The notes beneath the pieces are model-generated. The model made no database searches. It saw only the letters and a program-made list of their open reading frames with translations, and was not told the DNA's origin. A program made the position numbers and the translations under genes. Source: Nonomuraea rubra (GTDB taxonomy: Bacteria > Actinomycetota > Actinomycetes > Streptosporangiales > Streptosporangiaceae). From it: a DNA stretch of 64,000 nucleotides. Numbering within the stretch: the first letter of the stretch is position 1; every line of letters begins with the position of its first letter. Where the stretch lies: NCBI RefSeq assembly GCF_014207985.1, contig NZ_JACHMI010000001.1:12073001-12137000 (forward strand), read 5' to 3'. Positions 8,996 through 18,151 of the stretch are shown one piece after another.

Positions 8996-9646
8996 ATGCG
9001 TAGAAGCTTCAGCCTGTTCTTAGCCGGCGGACTGGCCGCCGCATCCCTGACCATGCCCGGCCAGGCCGGCGCCGCCGCGACGACGACCGTCACCCGGACC
9101 GCGGGGATCGCCGTCGCGCCGTACTCGAACTTCAAGATCACCGCCAAATGGTCCAAGACCACCAAGCGCGGCGGAAAGATCATGTATTACCTCCGGGCCA
9201 AGAACCTCGGCCCGCACTACGCCGACCTGTACTACATCGGCGGCCAGCTGCCCAAGGGCGTCAAGCCCACCCTGCGCTGGGGCGGCCCCAAGGGCACCAA
9301 GTGCGACTGGGAGGGCCAGTGGTTCTGGTGCTGGGGCCCGCTGGCGCTGGAGAAGGGCGAGACCGACTGGCTGAACTTCCAGCTCACGCTCAAGAGCAGC
9401 ACCAAGGGCACGGCCACCGCGCGCATCGGCGTGCTCTCGTTCGACGTGGACCAGGGCATGGAGAACATGAGCGAGGCAGAGCTCAAGCGCCTGGGCGTCG
9501 AGCACCACTACGACCTCAAGACGGTCAAGACGAAGATCGTCAGCCCGCCGCGCAACCCGGGCAGGAGCTGGACGCCGCCGCCTCCGGTCAAGGACTACAA
9601 CCCGCCCGCCAGCCACGAGGAGTCGAACAAGAAGAAGGACACGTAA
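8996..9646 (+). CDS. Secreted protein, first of two paralogues (DUF11-like fold suspected)
   Basis: A 216-residue exported protein. A Sec signal peptide (RRSFSLFLAGGLAAASLTMPGQAGA) is followed by a beta-rich domain with KITAKWSKTTKRGGKIMYYL and NLGPHYADLYYIGGQLPKGV, a C-x8-C pair, the phrase FDVDQGMENMSEAELKRLGV, and a Pro/Lys-rich tail. The middle resembles DUF11/CARDB-type extracellular beta domains, but this is by eye. It is homologous to the protein at 13240-13791, sharing the GPHYAD block, the C-x8-C pair and DQGMENMS. ATG 8996 follows GGGGAG. The role is unknown; cell-surface or envelope is likely. Confidence 0.85.
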   Translation: MRRSFSLFLAGGLAAASLTMPGQAGAAATTTVTRTAGIAVAPYSNFKITAKWSKTTKRGGKIMYYLRAKNLGPHYADLYYIGGQLPKGVKPTLRWGGPKGTKCDWEGQWFWCWGPLALEKGETDWLNFQLTLKSSTKGTATARIGVLSFDVDQGMENMSEAELKRLGVEHHYDLKTVKTKIVSPPRNPGRSWTPPPPVKDYNPPASHEESNKKKDT

Positions 9647-9655
9647 GCGTCCTTC
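9634..9655. terminator. Bidirectional hairpin between convergent genes
   Basis: GAAGGAC, an eight-base loop, and GTCCTTC. The stem overlaps the stop codon of the response regulator and flanks that of the secreted protein. Confidence 0.5.
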
Positions 9656-10274
9656 AGCCCAGGCCGTGCCGTACCGCGTACAGCGCGGCCTGGGTGCGGT
9701 CCTGCACACCCAGCTTCATCAGCACGTTGGAGACGTGCGTCTTGACCGTCTTCTCCGCCACGGCCAGGCTCCGCGCGATCTCCCTGTTGGAGCGGCCCGC
9801 CGCGATGAGCGCGAGCACCTCGCGCTCGCGCTCGGTCAGCGGCACCGGCGCGGGGACGGCCGCGTCCGCGGCGGTGGCCAGCATCGCCTCCGCCGCCTCG
9901 GGGGCCAGCAGCACCTGCCCGCCGTGCACGGCGCGTACGGCCTGGACGAGCGCGGTCGGATCGACGTCCTTGTAGAGGAACCCGGCGGCCCCCGCCCGCA
10001 TCGCGGGGCCCACGTCGGACGGGTCGCTCACCGAGGTCAGCACCACGATCCTGGTCGCCCGGCCCGACAGCCGTTCCAGGGCGCCGAGCCCGTCCATCAC
10101 CGGCATCTTCAGGTCGAGCAGCAGCACGTCGGGCGACAGCTCCCCGACCAGCTCGACGGCCTGCGCCCCGTCGCCCGCCTCGCCGACGACCGTGATGTCG
10201 TCCTGCAGGTCGAGGAACGTCCGCAGCCCCTGCCGCACCACCGGATGATCATCGGCGATCAGCACCCGGATCAC
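9654..10274 (-). CDS. NarL/FixJ-family response regulator
   Basis: A 206-residue regulator. The receiver domain has Asp8/Asp9, phospho-acceptor Asp54 (VLLLDLKMP) and the switch lysine in FLYKDV. The C-terminal LuxR-type helix-turn-helix reads [22 protein letters not shown]...[15 protein letters not shown]. It starts with GTG at 10274, overlapping the histidine kinase stop by four bases (GTGA), so the pair is co-translated. The output genes cannot be identified from this window. Confidence 0.95.
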   Translation of the reverse strand: MIRVLIADDHPVVRQGLRTFLDLQDDITVVGEAGDGAQAVELVGELSPDVLLLDLKMPVMDGLGALERLSGRATRIVVLTSVSDPSDVGPAMRAGAAGFLYKDVDPTALVQAVRAVHGGQVLLAPEAAEAMLATAADAAVPAPVPLTEREREVLALIAAGRSNREIARSLAVAEKTVKTHVSNVLMKLGVQDRTQAALYAVRHGLG

Positions 10275-11386
10275 ACGCTCACCTCCACGCGTACGGTGGT
10301 CCCGATCCCGGGCACCGACTCCACCGACAGCTCGCCCCCGACCGCCTCGGCCCTGTCGCGCATCGACGCCAGGCCCAGCCCGCGCGACTCCGCCTGCTCG
10401 AACCCGTCGCCGTCGTCGCGCACGACCAGCTCCAGCCTGCCCCCGGCGTACGACAGACGCACCGACACCGTCTCGGCCCGCGAGTGCCGCAGCGCGTTGT
10501 GCAGCGCCTCCTGCGCCACCCGCAGCACCGCCACCTCGACCGGCGAGCCGAGCGGCGGCAGCTCGGCGCACTCGAACGTGACCACGGCCGGATGCAGCCG
10601 GTCGAGCAGGCGTACGTGCTTGCGCAGCGTCTCGGACAGCCCGTGGCGGTCGAGCTCGGCGGGGCGCAGCTCGACGATCACCGCGCGCAGCTCGGACAGG
10701 GCCTCGCCGGCCAGCCGCTGGACCCGTTCGAGCTCGGCGGCGGCCTTGTCGGGGGCCTTGTCCAGCATGGCGCCGGCGGCCTGTGCGGACAGGCGCAGCG
10801 AGAACAGCTTCTGGGTGACGGCGTCGTGCAGCTCCCTGGCCATCCGGTTGCGCTCCTCCAGCATGGCCAGCTCGCGCCCGCGCTCGTACAGCCTGGCGTT
10901 GGTCAGCGCGATCGCGGCGTGCGCGGCGAACAACGTGAGCAGCTCCTGGTCCTCCTGGGAGAAGCCGCCGCCGGTGCGCTTGTTGGCCAGGAAGATGATG
11001 CCGAGCACCTGCTCGCCGTCGCGGATCGGCACCCCGAGGAAGTCCTTCATCACCGGGTGCGCCTTCGGCCACCACTCGAACCTCGGGTCCTTGCGCAGGT
11101 CGGGCAGCCTGACGGGGGTGCCGTCACGGAGCATGGCGCCGAGCATGCCGTGCTGCCTGGGCAGCGGCCCGATCGCGTCCCACTGCTTGTCGGTCAGGCC
11201 CTCGGCGACGAACTCGGCGAACGACCCGTCCTCGTCGGGCACGCCGAGGGCTGCGTAGCGGGCGTCGAGCAGCCGCTGCGCGGAGCGTACGATGACCTGC
11301 AGCACCTCGCGGACCGACAGGTGGCGGGTGACCGCGAGCACCGCGGAGCTCACCGCCTGCAGGATCTCGTCTCGGTCGGAGGGCAC
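10271..11386 (-). CDS. GAF-domain sensor histidine kinase (HisKA_3 type)
   Basis: A 371-residue soluble kinase with no membrane helices. Residues about 10-170 are a GAF domain ([25 protein letters not shown]... LGVPI). The dimerisation box [13 protein letters not shown] places the phospho-accepting His at 187, and the ATPase domain has N-, G1- and G2-like boxes ([33 protein letters not shown]). The GAF domain suggests a cytosolic small ligand or redox signal, as in DosS-like kinases, though no haem-binding residue can be claimed. It is cognate to the adjacent regulator. Confidence 0.93.
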   Translation of the reverse strand: MPSDRDEILQAVSSAVLAVTRHLSVREVLQVIVRSAQRLLDARYAALGVPDEDGSFAEFVAEGLTDKQWDAIGPLPRQHGMLGAMLRDGTPVRLPDLRKDPRFEWWPKAHPVMKDFLGVPIRDGEQVLGIIFLANKRTGGGFSQEDQELLTLFAAHAAIALTNARLYERGRELAMLEERNRMARELHDAVTQKLFSLRLSAQAAGAMLDKAPDKAAAELERVQRLAGEALSELRAVIVELRPAELDRHGLSETLRKHVRLLDRLHPAVVTFECAELPPLGSPVEVAVLRVAQEALHNALRHSRAETVSVRLSYAGGRLELVVRDDGDGFEQAESRGLGLASMRDRAEAVGGELSVESVPGIGTTVRVEVSV

Positions 11387-11479
11387 GGCCCCACTCTAAG
11401 GTCCTAGGACGATGTGCCGAGGCCCGCACCGGCCCTGCGCCCGATGTCAGGCGCGCGTCGCGTTCCTACCGTCGAGTAC

Positions 11480-12136
11480 ATGACGAACACCGCGATTATC
11501 ACCGGCGCCTCCCGCGGACTCGGGCTCGCCCTGGCCAGAGTGCTGGCCGGCGCGGGCTGGAACCTCGTGCTCACCGCTCGCGGGGCGCGCGACCTGGAAC
11601 GGGCCGCCGACGAGCTCGGCGCGACCGCGATCCCGGGCGACGTGACGGACCCCGCGCACGTCCGGCGGCTGGCGGAGGCGGCGCCCGAGCTGGACCTGCT
11701 GGTCAACAACGCCAGCGACCTGGGCGTGACGCCGCTGCCGCCGCTGGCGATCTACCCGCTGGAGGCGTTCAGGACGCTGCTGGAGACGAACGTGACGGCT
11801 CCGCTCGCGCTCGTCCAGGCCACGCTGCCGGCGCTGCGCGCGTCCCGCGGCGCGATCGTGAACATCACCTCCGACGCCGCGACCGGCGCGTACGAGGGCT
11901 GGGGCGGCTACGGCGCCACCAAGGCCGCGCTGGAGCAGCTCTCCAACGTGCTGTCCGCCGAGGAGCCCGAGCTGCGCGTCTGGTGGGCCGACCCGGGCGA
12001 GATGAACACCCGCATGCTCGCCGACGCCGTGGGCGCCGAGGAGGCCGCGGCCGCCGCGGACCCCGCCAAGGTGGCGGCGGCGCTGCACGACCTGGTCGCC
12101 TCCCGCCCGGCGAGCGGGAAAGTGAGCCTGCAATGA
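11480..12136 (+). CDS. Short-chain dehydrogenase/reductase
   Basis: A 218-residue classical SDR: TGASRGLG cofactor motif at the N-terminus, LVNNAS, and the catalytic Ser (NITSDAA) and YGATK. The substrate is unknown. ATG 11480 is chosen because it gives the usual short lead into the Rossmann strand, although the SD is poor and the frame is open to 11414. It overlaps the QueA-like gene by four bases (ATGA), so the two are coupled. Confidence 0.88.
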   Translation: MTNTAIITGASRGLGLALARVLAGAGWNLVLTARGARDLERAADELGATAIPGDVTDPAHVRRLAEAAPELDLLVNNASDLGVTPLPPLAIYPLEAFRTLLETNVTAPLALVQATLPALRASRGAIVNITSDAATGAYEGWGGYGATKAALEQLSNVLSAEEPELRVWWADPGEMNTRMLADAVGAEEAAAAADPAKVAAALHDLVASRPASGKVSLQ

Positions 12137-13140
12137 CCGCCGCGCTGGACTTCTCGCTGCCGCCCGGCCTGTCGGCGAACGAGCCGCCGGAGGCGAGGGG
12201 CATGCCCAGGGACGCGGTTCGCCTCATGGTCTCGCGGGGCGAGGCCGAGCCGTCCCATCACCACTTCAGCGACCTGCCCGGCCTGCTGGACCCCGGCGAC
12301 CTGATCGTGGTGAACAACTCGGCGACCCTGCCCGCGGCCGTCCGGCTGGACCGCCTGGCCGTGCACTTCTCGACCGTCAGGCCGGACGGCACGTGGCTGG
12401 TGGAGCTGCGCCGCCGTACGGGCAAGGGGTCGGAGCCGTACGGCGGCGGCGAGCCCGGCGAGTGGCTGCCGATGCCGGGACGGGCCACGTTGCGGCTGGT
12501 CGGGCGGGAGACGCCGCGGCTGTGGCGGGCGGTGCTCGACCAGGACGTGGAGGCGTACCTGCGGGTGCACGGGGTGCCGATCCGCTACTCGTACGTGGAG
12601 CGGGACTGGCCGATCGAGGCGTACCAGACCGTGTTCGCGACCGTGCCGGGGAGCGCGGAGATGCCGAGCGCGGCGCGGCCGTTCACGGTGGAGCTGGTGA
12701 CGGCGCTGGTGGCGCGGGGGATCGGGATCGCGCCGATCACGCTGCACACGGGGGTGGCGTCGGCCGAGAAGGACGAGCCGCCCTACGCCGAGCGGTACGA
12801 GGTGCCGGCCTCCACGGCCCGGCTGGTGAACCTGACCAGGGAGAACGGCGGGCGCGTGGTCGCGGCGGGCACCACGGTCGTGCGGGCCCTGGAGACGGCC
12901 GCGGGCGCCGACGGGCGGGTCGCCGCGTCGGAGGGCTGGACCGGGCACATCGTCACGCCCGAGGCCGGGGTGCGGGCGGTCACGGGGTTGATCACCGGGC
13001 TGCACGAGCCGCGGTCCAGCCATCTGCTGATGCTGACGGCGATCGCGGGGGAGGCGGCGCTGGGGCGGGCATACCACGAAGCGTTGCGAAAGGGATATCT
13101 GTGGCACGAGTTCGGCGACACACACCTGATTCTGAAGTAA
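12133..13140 (+). CDS. QueA-like S-adenosylmethionine:tRNA ribosyltransferase-isomerase
   Basis: A 335-residue protein with the QueA fold signatures: FSLPPGLSANEPPEARG, DLIVVNNSATLPA, and the conserved HTGVASAE, AAGTTVVRALE and SSHLLMLTAIAG blocks. True QueA transfers the ribosyl moiety of SAM to preQ1-tRNA to make epoxyqueuosine. No tgt, queG or preQ1 gene is nearby here, and it is translationally coupled to an SDR, so it may have a different substrate. The ATG at 12133 lies in the ATGA overlap. Confidence 0.85.
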   Translation: MTAALDFSLPPGLSANEPPEARGMPRDAVRLMVSRGEAEPSHHHFSDLPGLLDPGDLIVVNNSATLPAAVRLDRLAVHFSTVRPDGTWLVELRRRTGKGSEPYGGGEPGEWLPMPGRATLRLVGRETPRLWRAVLDQDVEAYLRVHGVPIRYSYVERDWPIEAYQTVFATVPGSAEMPSAARPFTVELVTALVARGIGIAPITLHTGVASAEKDEPPYAERYEVPASTARLVNLTRENGGRVVAAGTTVVRALETAAGADGRVAASEGWTGHIVTPEAGVRAVTGLITGLHEPRSSHLLMLTAIAGEAALGRAYHEALRKGYLWHEFGDTHLILK

Positions 13141-13144
13141 TACA

Positions 13145-13173
13145 CTTTACGAAGATTTTGCGTTTGTGATAGG
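13145..13173 (+). promoter_or_regulatory. Candidate promoter of the second secreted paralogue
   Basis: CTTTACGAAGATTTTGC at 13145-13161 followed by GATAGG at 13168-13173, 67 bases before the ATG. It parallels the sequence at 8920-8949 before the first paralogue. Confidence 0.4.
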
Positions 13174-13239
13174 AAAAGCCGACATTTACGGGGGCCTGGT
13201 TGTGTGACGTCCCCGTGTCCCTTCGTAACGGAGACGTGA

Positions 13240-13791
13240 ATGCGAAACTCCCTGCTCAAGGGTGCCGCGCTGGCTATTGCGGCCGGCGCCCTGCTCCTCC
13301 CGGCCGTTCCCGCCGCGGCCACCACCACCGTCACGACGGCCGCCACCGCGGCCGTTGAGCCGTTCTCCACCTTCGACGTCAAGGTGAAGGCGTCCAAGAC
13401 GGTCAAGGCCGGCGGAAAGATCACTTACACGATTCACGCCGTGAACAAGGGCCCGCACTACGCGGACTCCTGGTTCGTCGGCGGCGAGTTCCCCAAGGGC
13501 GTCGACCTGCGTCGGATCGAGTACTGGGCGGAAAAGGGCACCGAGTGCTTCCTCGACGGGCGTGCCTTCTACTGCTTCATCCCCAGGGTCGTTGAGAAGG
13601 ACGAGGCCGTCAGCATGCGCTTCGTCGCGAAGACCACGAAGAAGGCCAAGGGCACCCAGACGGCGACGCTCGGCGTGGTCACCTACAACGTCGACCAGGG
13701 CATGGAGAACATGTCCAAGGAGGAGCTGGACCGGCTCGGCGTCCCCGAGTTCGCCTTCGCCAAGACGGTCAAGACCAAGGTCGTCCGCTAG
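13240..13791 (+). CDS. Secreted protein, second of two paralogues
   Basis: A 183-residue exported protein with signal peptide (RNSLLKGAALAIAAGALLLPAVPAAA). It shares with the protein at 8996-9646 the block GGKITYTIHAVNKGPHYAD, FPKGV, a C-x8-C pair (CFLDGRAFYC) and NVDQGMENMSKEELDRLGV, and both end in KTVKTK(V/I)V. It lacks the Pro/Lys-rich tail of its partner. The clear duplicate status, four kilobases apart on the same strand, suggests a small lineage-specific family. ATG 13240 follows AACGGAGACGTGA. Confidence 0.87.
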   Translation: MRNSLLKGAALAIAAGALLLPAVPAAATTTVTTAATAAVEPFSTFDVKVKASKTVKAGGKITYTIHAVNKGPHYADSWFVGGEFPKGVDLRRIEYWAEKGTECFLDGRAFYCFIPRVVEKDEAVSMRFVAKTTKKAKGTQTATLGVVTYNVDQGMENMSKEELDRLGVPEFAFAKTVKTKVVR

Positions 13792-13814
13792 GCGTTCGCC
13801 CTCCGCGCCCGGGC

Positions 13815-13845
13815 CCGAATGCTCGACCTGCTTCGCGAGCATCGG
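13815..13845 (+). terminator. Hairpin downstream of the second secreted gene
   Basis: CCG-A-ATGCTCG (13815-13825, one bulged A) pairs with CGAGCATCGG (13836-13845) around a ten-base loop. It is located 24 bases after the stop and 26 bases before serB, without a T-run. Confidence 0.4.
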
Positions 13846-13870
13846 ACCGGGCGCAGTACCGTGGCTGGAT

Positions 13871-15091
13871 GTGGACCAGCGCACCCTCCTGATCACACTG
13901 ACCGGCCCTGACCGCCCGGGCGTCACCTCGCGTCTTTTCTCTGTCCTGTCGCGCTTTCCGGTGACGGTCGCCGACATCGAGCAGGTCGTCATCCGAGGCC
14001 GGCTCACGCTCGGCGTGCTCGTCGCGTACGCGGGCGGCCCCTCGACCGGCACGGGCACCACCCTCGGCGCCATGTGGACCGCCGTCGAACGCGTGGCCGA
14101 GGACCTCGGCATGGAGGTGGAGCTCTCCACCGGATCGCAGGCCAAGGAGCAGCGCCGCCGCGGCCGCCTGTCGGTCAGCGTGCTCGGCGCCACCCTGCAG
14201 CCCGCCGCCATCGCGGGCATCGCCGGCCGCATCGCCGCAGCCGGCGCGAACATCGACCGCATCGAACGCCTCGCCCAGTGGCCCGTCACCTGCATCGAGC
14301 TGTCCGTCTCCGGCGCCGATCCCGACGCGCTGCGCGTGGAGCTGGCCGCCGAGGCCGCCGCGCAGGAGGTGGACGTGGCCGTACAGCGCACCGGCCTGTC
14401 CCGCCGCGCCAAGCGCCTCATCGTCATGGACGTCGACTCGACCCTCATCCAGGGCGAGGTCATCGAGCTGCTCGCGGCGCACGCCGGCTGCCTGGAGGAG
14501 GTCGCCAGGGTCACCGAGGAGGCCATGCGCGGCGAGCTCGACTTCGCCGAGTCGCTGCGCCGCCGCGTCGCCCTGCTCGAAGGGCTGCCCGCCGAGGTGT
14601 TCGAGCACGTACGCAAGGAGGTCGTGCTCACCCCCGGCGCCCGTACGCTGGTGCGCACGCTCAAGCGGCTCGACTACCGCTTCGCCATCGTCAGCGGCGG
14701 CTTCACGCAGATCACCGACGGGCTGGTCGAGGAGCTCGGCATCGACTACTCCGCCGCGAACGTGCTCGAAGTCGTCGACGGCCGCCTGACCGGACGCGTC
14801 GTCGGCGAGATCGTCGACCGGCCCGGCAAGGCCCGGGCGCTGGAGCGCTTCGCGCGCGAGGCCAAGCTGCCGATCTCGCAGACGGTCGCCATCGGCGACG
14901 GCGCCAACGACCTCGACATGATCGCCGCCGCCGGGCTCGGCATCGCGTTCAACGCCAAGCCCGTGGTCCGGCAGGCGGCCGACACCGCGGTCAACACGCC
15001 GTACCTCGACTCGATCCTCTACCTGCTGGGGATCTCCAGGGACGAGGTGGAGGCCGCGGACGCCGAGGACGGCGTGCTCACGGCTCTTTAG
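13871..15091 (+). CDS. serB: Phosphoserine phosphatase with N-terminal ACT domains
   Basis: A 406-residue SerB. The first 170 residues form tandem ACT-like domains (LLITLTGPDRPGVTSRLFSVL), a feature of mycobacterial SerB2-type enzymes that bind serine. The HAD phosphatase follows with the nucleophile motif VMDVDSTLIQGEVIELLA, SGGF and the motif IV loop GDGANDLDM. It catalyses the last step of L-serine synthesis. The frame is open to 13562, but GTG 13871 begins directly before the first ACT strand. It overlaps sixA convergently by 14 bases. Confidence 0.93.
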   Translation: MDQRTLLITLTGPDRPGVTSRLFSVLSRFPVTVADIEQVVIRGRLTLGVLVAYAGGPSTGTGTTLGAMWTAVERVAEDLGMEVELSTGSQAKEQRRRGRLSVSVLGATLQPAAIAGIAGRIAAAGANIDRIERLAQWPVTCIELSVSGADPDALRVELAAEAAAQEVDVAVQRTGLSRRAKRLIVMDVDSTLIQGEVIELLAAHAGCLEEVARVTEEAMRGELDFAESLRRRVALLEGLPAEVFEHVRKEVVLTPGARTLVRTLKRLDYRFAIVSGGFTQITDGLVEELGIDYSAANVLEVVDGRLTGRVVGEIVDRPGKARALERFAREAKLPISQTVAIGDGANDLDMIAAAGLGIAFNAKPVVRQAADTAVNTPYLDSILYLLGISRDEVEAADAEDGVLTAL

Positions 15092-15554
15092 GGTCCCACC
15101 TGGTGACGAGACTCCCCTGGCCCGGCCAGAGGTCCTCCCACGGGGGCTCCACCCGGATGACCGCGAACGCCCCCGGCCTGAACACGTACTCGCCGCCGGC
15201 CAGGGCCAGCGCGAGCTCGTGCACGCCGGGGTTGTGGCCGCACAGCACGACGGTGCTCAGGCCGGGGTCGGTGCGGCGGACCAGCTCCAGCAGCTCCTCG
15301 GGGTAGGCCTCGTAGATCTCGCGCTCGTAGCTGATCTCCGCCTCGGGGAAGGCGAGCTCGGCGGTGCGCCTGGTCCTGACCGCGGGCGAGCAGAGCACCA
15401 CGTCGGGCTCCAGACCGGCCGCCCTGATCTCGTCACCCGCCCGCTTGGCGTCCCGCTCGCCCCGGTCCGTCAGGGGGCGCTCGCGGTCGGCCAGGCCCGG
15501 GAGCTGGGCGGCTTTCGCGTGGCGGAGCACGATCAACGTACGCACGGAGTTCAT
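15078..15554 (-). CDS. SixA-type histidine phosphatase
   Basis: A 158-residue branch of the histidine phosphatase superfamily: RHAK at the N-terminus with the catalytic His, then PLTDRGERDA, CSPAVRTRRTAE and CGHNPGVHELA. SixA removes phosphate from histidine phosphotransfer proteins in enterobacteria; the target in actinomycetes is unknown. ATG 15554 has GAGGACGGG upstream and overlaps the stop of the preceding small membrane gene by four bases. Confidence 0.9.
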   Translation of the reverse strand: MNSVRTLIVLRHAKAAQLPGLADRERPLTDRGERDAKRAGDEIRAAGLEPDVVLCSPAVRTRRTAELAFPEAEISYEREIYEAYPEELLELVRRTDPGLSTVVLCGHNPGVHELALALAGGEYVFRPGAFAVIRVEPPWEDLWPGQGSLVTRWDPKEP

Positions 15555-15667
15555 CCCGTCCTCGAGGCCCAGACGGACAGGGCGATGATCAGGGCGAGAA
15601 TGCCGATCATCGCCAGGAGAATCAGGCCCAGGGTCTTCCCGCCGCTGGGCCGGTTTTCATCGTTCAC
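15551..15667 (-). CDS. 38-residue single-pass membrane protein coupled to sixA
   Basis: A GTG-started reading frame encodes MNDENRPSGGKTLG, a hydrophobic stretch LILLAMIGILALIIALSVW, and the tail ASRTG. The charge pattern predicts one helix with the N-terminus in the cytoplasm. Its TGA overlaps the sixA ATG (ATGA), so it probably sets sixA translation. The region upstream of the GTG has only a weak purine run. Too short to place in a family. Confidence 0.6.
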   Translation of the reverse strand: MNDENRPSGGKTLGLILLAMIGILALIIALSVWASRTG

Positions 15668-15759
15668 GCGCCCAGTTTCCCACTGGGGTGGGCGAGGTCC
15701 CGTTTCCGGGTCTGTATGGCCACGCGGTCTTCCCGAGCGCTTCGGGGCTTGGCATGGAG

Positions 15760-15795
15760 CCGCGCCCGTCCCCCGCTCGGGAGGGACGGGCGCGG
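15760..15795 (-). terminator. hppA terminator
   Basis: A perfect 13-bp inverted repeat, CCGCGCCCGTCCC / GGGACGGGCGCGG, with a ten-base loop, starting 32 bases past the hppA stop. No T-run, as is usual in high-GC actinomycetes. Confidence 0.7.
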
Positions 15796-15826
15796 TCGTC
15801 CTGCCGCTACCGACCGGGTGTGCCCG

Positions 15827-18151
15827 CTACGACGCGACGGGCTCCGGGTCGCGGTCGTTGTTGTTGTCGCTGGCCGGCTCGTTGGTCACCGAACGCCGCT
15901 TGGACACGATGATCGCGCCGACCACCACGGCCACCGCCACCACCGTGACACCGATGCGCAGCGCCGGGTTGCCCGCGTACAGCACCACGGCGGGCGCCAC
16001 CAGCAGCGCCACCAGGTTCATCACCTTGATCAGCGGGTTGATGGCCGGACCGGCGGTGTCCTTGAACGGGTCGCCGACCGTGTCGCCGATGACCGTGGCC
16101 GCGTGCGCCTCGGAGCCCTTGCCGCCGTGGTGACCGTCCTCGACGAGCTTCTTGGCGTTGTCCCAGGCGCCGCCGGAGTTGGCCAGGAAGACGGCCATCA
16201 GGGTGCCGCAGGCGATGGCGCCGGCCAGGAACGCGCCCAGCGGCGCGTACCCCAGCGCGAACCCGACCGCGATCGGCGTCATGACCGCCAGGAGGCCCGG
16301 CGTGGCCAGCTCGCGGAGCGAGTCGCGGGTGCAGATGTCCACGACGCGGCCGTACTCGGGCTTCTGGGTGCCGTCCATGATGCCGGGGTTGTTGCGGAAC
16401 TGGTCGCGTACCTCGAAGACCACCCGCATCGCGGCCCGTCCGACCGCCATGATCGCCAGGCCGGAGAACAGGAACACGACCGCGGCGCCGACGATCAGGC
16501 CGACCAGGACGTTCGGCTGGTCGATGCTGAGCGAGAAGGTCGAGAAGCTGCCCAGGGCCTCCTTGACCGCCGTCGTGGCCGTGGCCAGCTCGCCCTCCAC
16601 CGCCGTGCGGAACGCGCCGAACAGCGCCGTGGCCGCCAGGACGGCCGTGGCGATGGCGATGCCCTTGGTGATGGCCTTGGTGGTGTTGCCCACGGCGTCG
16701 AGGCTGGTCAGCACGCGGGCGCCCTCGCCCTCGACGTCGCCGGACATCTCCGCGATGCCCTGGGCGTTGTCGGAGACGGGGCCGAAGGTGTCCATGGACA
16801 CGATGACGCCGACCGTGGTCAGCAGACCGGTGCCCGCCAGGGCCACCGCGAACAGCGCGACCGTCACGTTGCCGAAGCCGAGCAGGAACGCGCCGTAGAC
16901 GGCGCCGCCGATGATCAGCGCCGAGTAGACCGCCGACTCCAGGCCGACGCTGATGCCGGCCAGGATGACGGTGGCGGGGCCGGTGGCCGAGCTCTCGCCG
17001 ATCTCCCTGACCGGGCGGCGAGTGGTCTCGGTGAAGTACCCGGTGAGCAACTGGATGGCGCTGGCCAGCACCAGGCCGATCAGGACCGCGCCGATCGCGA
17101 TCAGCCGCGGGTCGCCCTCGAAGCCGGTGATGGTGGAGCCGGTCAGGCCGCTGAAGCTGCTCGGCAGGTACCAGAACGCCGCCGCCGTCACCAGCACCGC
17201 CGAGATGGCGGCCGAGATGAAGAAGCTGCGGTTGATCGCGGCCATGCCGCTGCGGTCGCGGTCGCGCAGCCTGGTGACGAAGATGCCGATGATCGCCGTG
17301 ATCACACCGATCATCGGGACGATGAGGGGGAAGACCAGCCCCTCCTCGCCGAAGGCCGCCCGGCCCAGGATGAGGCTCGCGACGAGCATGACCGCGTACG
17401 ACTCGAACAGGTCGGCCGCCATGCCGGCGCAGTCGCCGACGTTGTCGCCCACGTTGTCGGCGATGGTGGCGGCGTTGCGCGGGTCGTCCTCGGGGATGCC
17501 CTGCTCGACCTTGCCGACGAGGTCGGCGCCCACGTCGGCGGCCTTGGTGAAGATGCCGCCGCCGACTCGCATGAACATCGCCAGCAGCGCCGCGCCGAAC
17601 CCGAACCCTTCGAGCACGCCGGGCGCGTTGCCCTGGTAGACGAACACCACCACGGCCGCGCCGAACAGGCCGAGGCCCACGGTGAACATCCCGGCCACAC
17701 CACCGGTGCGGAACGCGATGCGCATGGCGAGCTTCTCCCCGGACTCCCGGGCCGCGGCGGCGACGCGGACGTTTCCGCGCACGGCCAGCCACATGCCCAT
17801 GAACCCGGTCAGCGCGGAGAACACCGCGCCGACGACGAAGAAGAGGGAGCGCCCGACGCGTACGTCGGTTTCTCCAGGTAGCAGCAGCAAAAGGAAGGGA
17901 ATCACGACGACGAAGATCGCCAACGTGCGGAACTGACGCGCGAGGTATGCGGCGGCGCCCTCTTGCACGGCGCGCGCGATGTTCTGCATTCGTTCGGTGC
18001 CCTGGCCGGCGGCCAGCACTTCGCGTACCAGGCCGCCTGCTACGGCCAGCGCGATGAGTGCGACCGCGGCGACCACGATCACGATGGTGAGATTGTTTCC
18101 GCTCAGGGCCAGATTGGACGCTGGCTCCGCTGCCAGCATGTGCCTGCTCAT
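15827..18151 (-). CDS. hppA: Membrane-bound proton-translocating pyrophosphatase
   Basis: A 774-residue H+-PPase with about 16 membrane helices. The pyrophosphate site is visible: DVGADLVGKVE, DDPRN, and the DNVGDNVGDCAG acidic loop. The motif GNTTKAITKG carries Lys where potassium-dependent enzymes have Ala, so the pump should be K+-independent. It couples PPi hydrolysis to proton export at the cytoplasmic membrane. ATG 18151 has GGAGA at the proper distance; a second ATG at 18139 is possible. Its position next to the anti-sigma/bldG pair matches Streptomyces (SCO3547-SCO3549). Confidence 0.96.
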   Translation of the reverse strand: MSRHMLAAEPASNLALSGNNLTIVIVVAAVALIALAVAGGLVREVLAAGQGTERMQNIARAVQEGAAAYLARQFRTLAIFVVVIPFLLLLLPGETDVRVGRSLFFVVGAVFSALTGFMGMWLAVRGNVRVAAAARESGEKLAMRIAFRTGGVAGMFTVGLGLFGAAVVVFVYQGNAPGVLEGFGFGAALLAMFMRVGGGIFTKAADVGADLVGKVEQGIPEDDPRNAATIADNVGDNVGDCAGMAADLFESYAVMLVASLILGRAAFGEEGLVFPLIVPMIGVITAIIGIFVTRLRDRDRSGMAAINRSFFISAAISAVLVTAAAFWYLPSSFSGLTGSTITGFEGDPRLIAIGAVLIGLVLASAIQLLTGYFTETTRRPVREIGESSATGPATVILAGISVGLESAVYSALIIGGAVYGAFLLGFGNVTVALFAVALAGTGLLTTVGVIVSMDTFGPVSDNAQGIAEMSGDVEGEGARVLTSLDAVGNTTKAITKGIAIATAVLAATALFGAFRTAVEGELATATTAVKEALGSFSTFSLSIDQPNVLVGLIVGAAVVFLFSGLAIMAVGRAAMRVVFEVRDQFRNNPGIMDGTQKPEYGRVVDICTRDSLRELATPGLLAVMTPIAVGFALGYAPLGAFLAGAIACGTLMAVFLANSGGAWDNAKKLVEDGHHGGKGSEAHAATVIGDTVGDPFKDTAGPAINPLIKVMNLVALLVAPAVVLYAGNPALRIGVTVVAVAVVVGAIIVSKRRSVTNEPASDNNNDRDPEPVAS

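Noticed and set aside
15716..17881. Long plus-strand frame across hppA
   Set aside because: Composition is Arg/His/Gly-rich with no recognisable domain; hppA on the opposite strand is secure.
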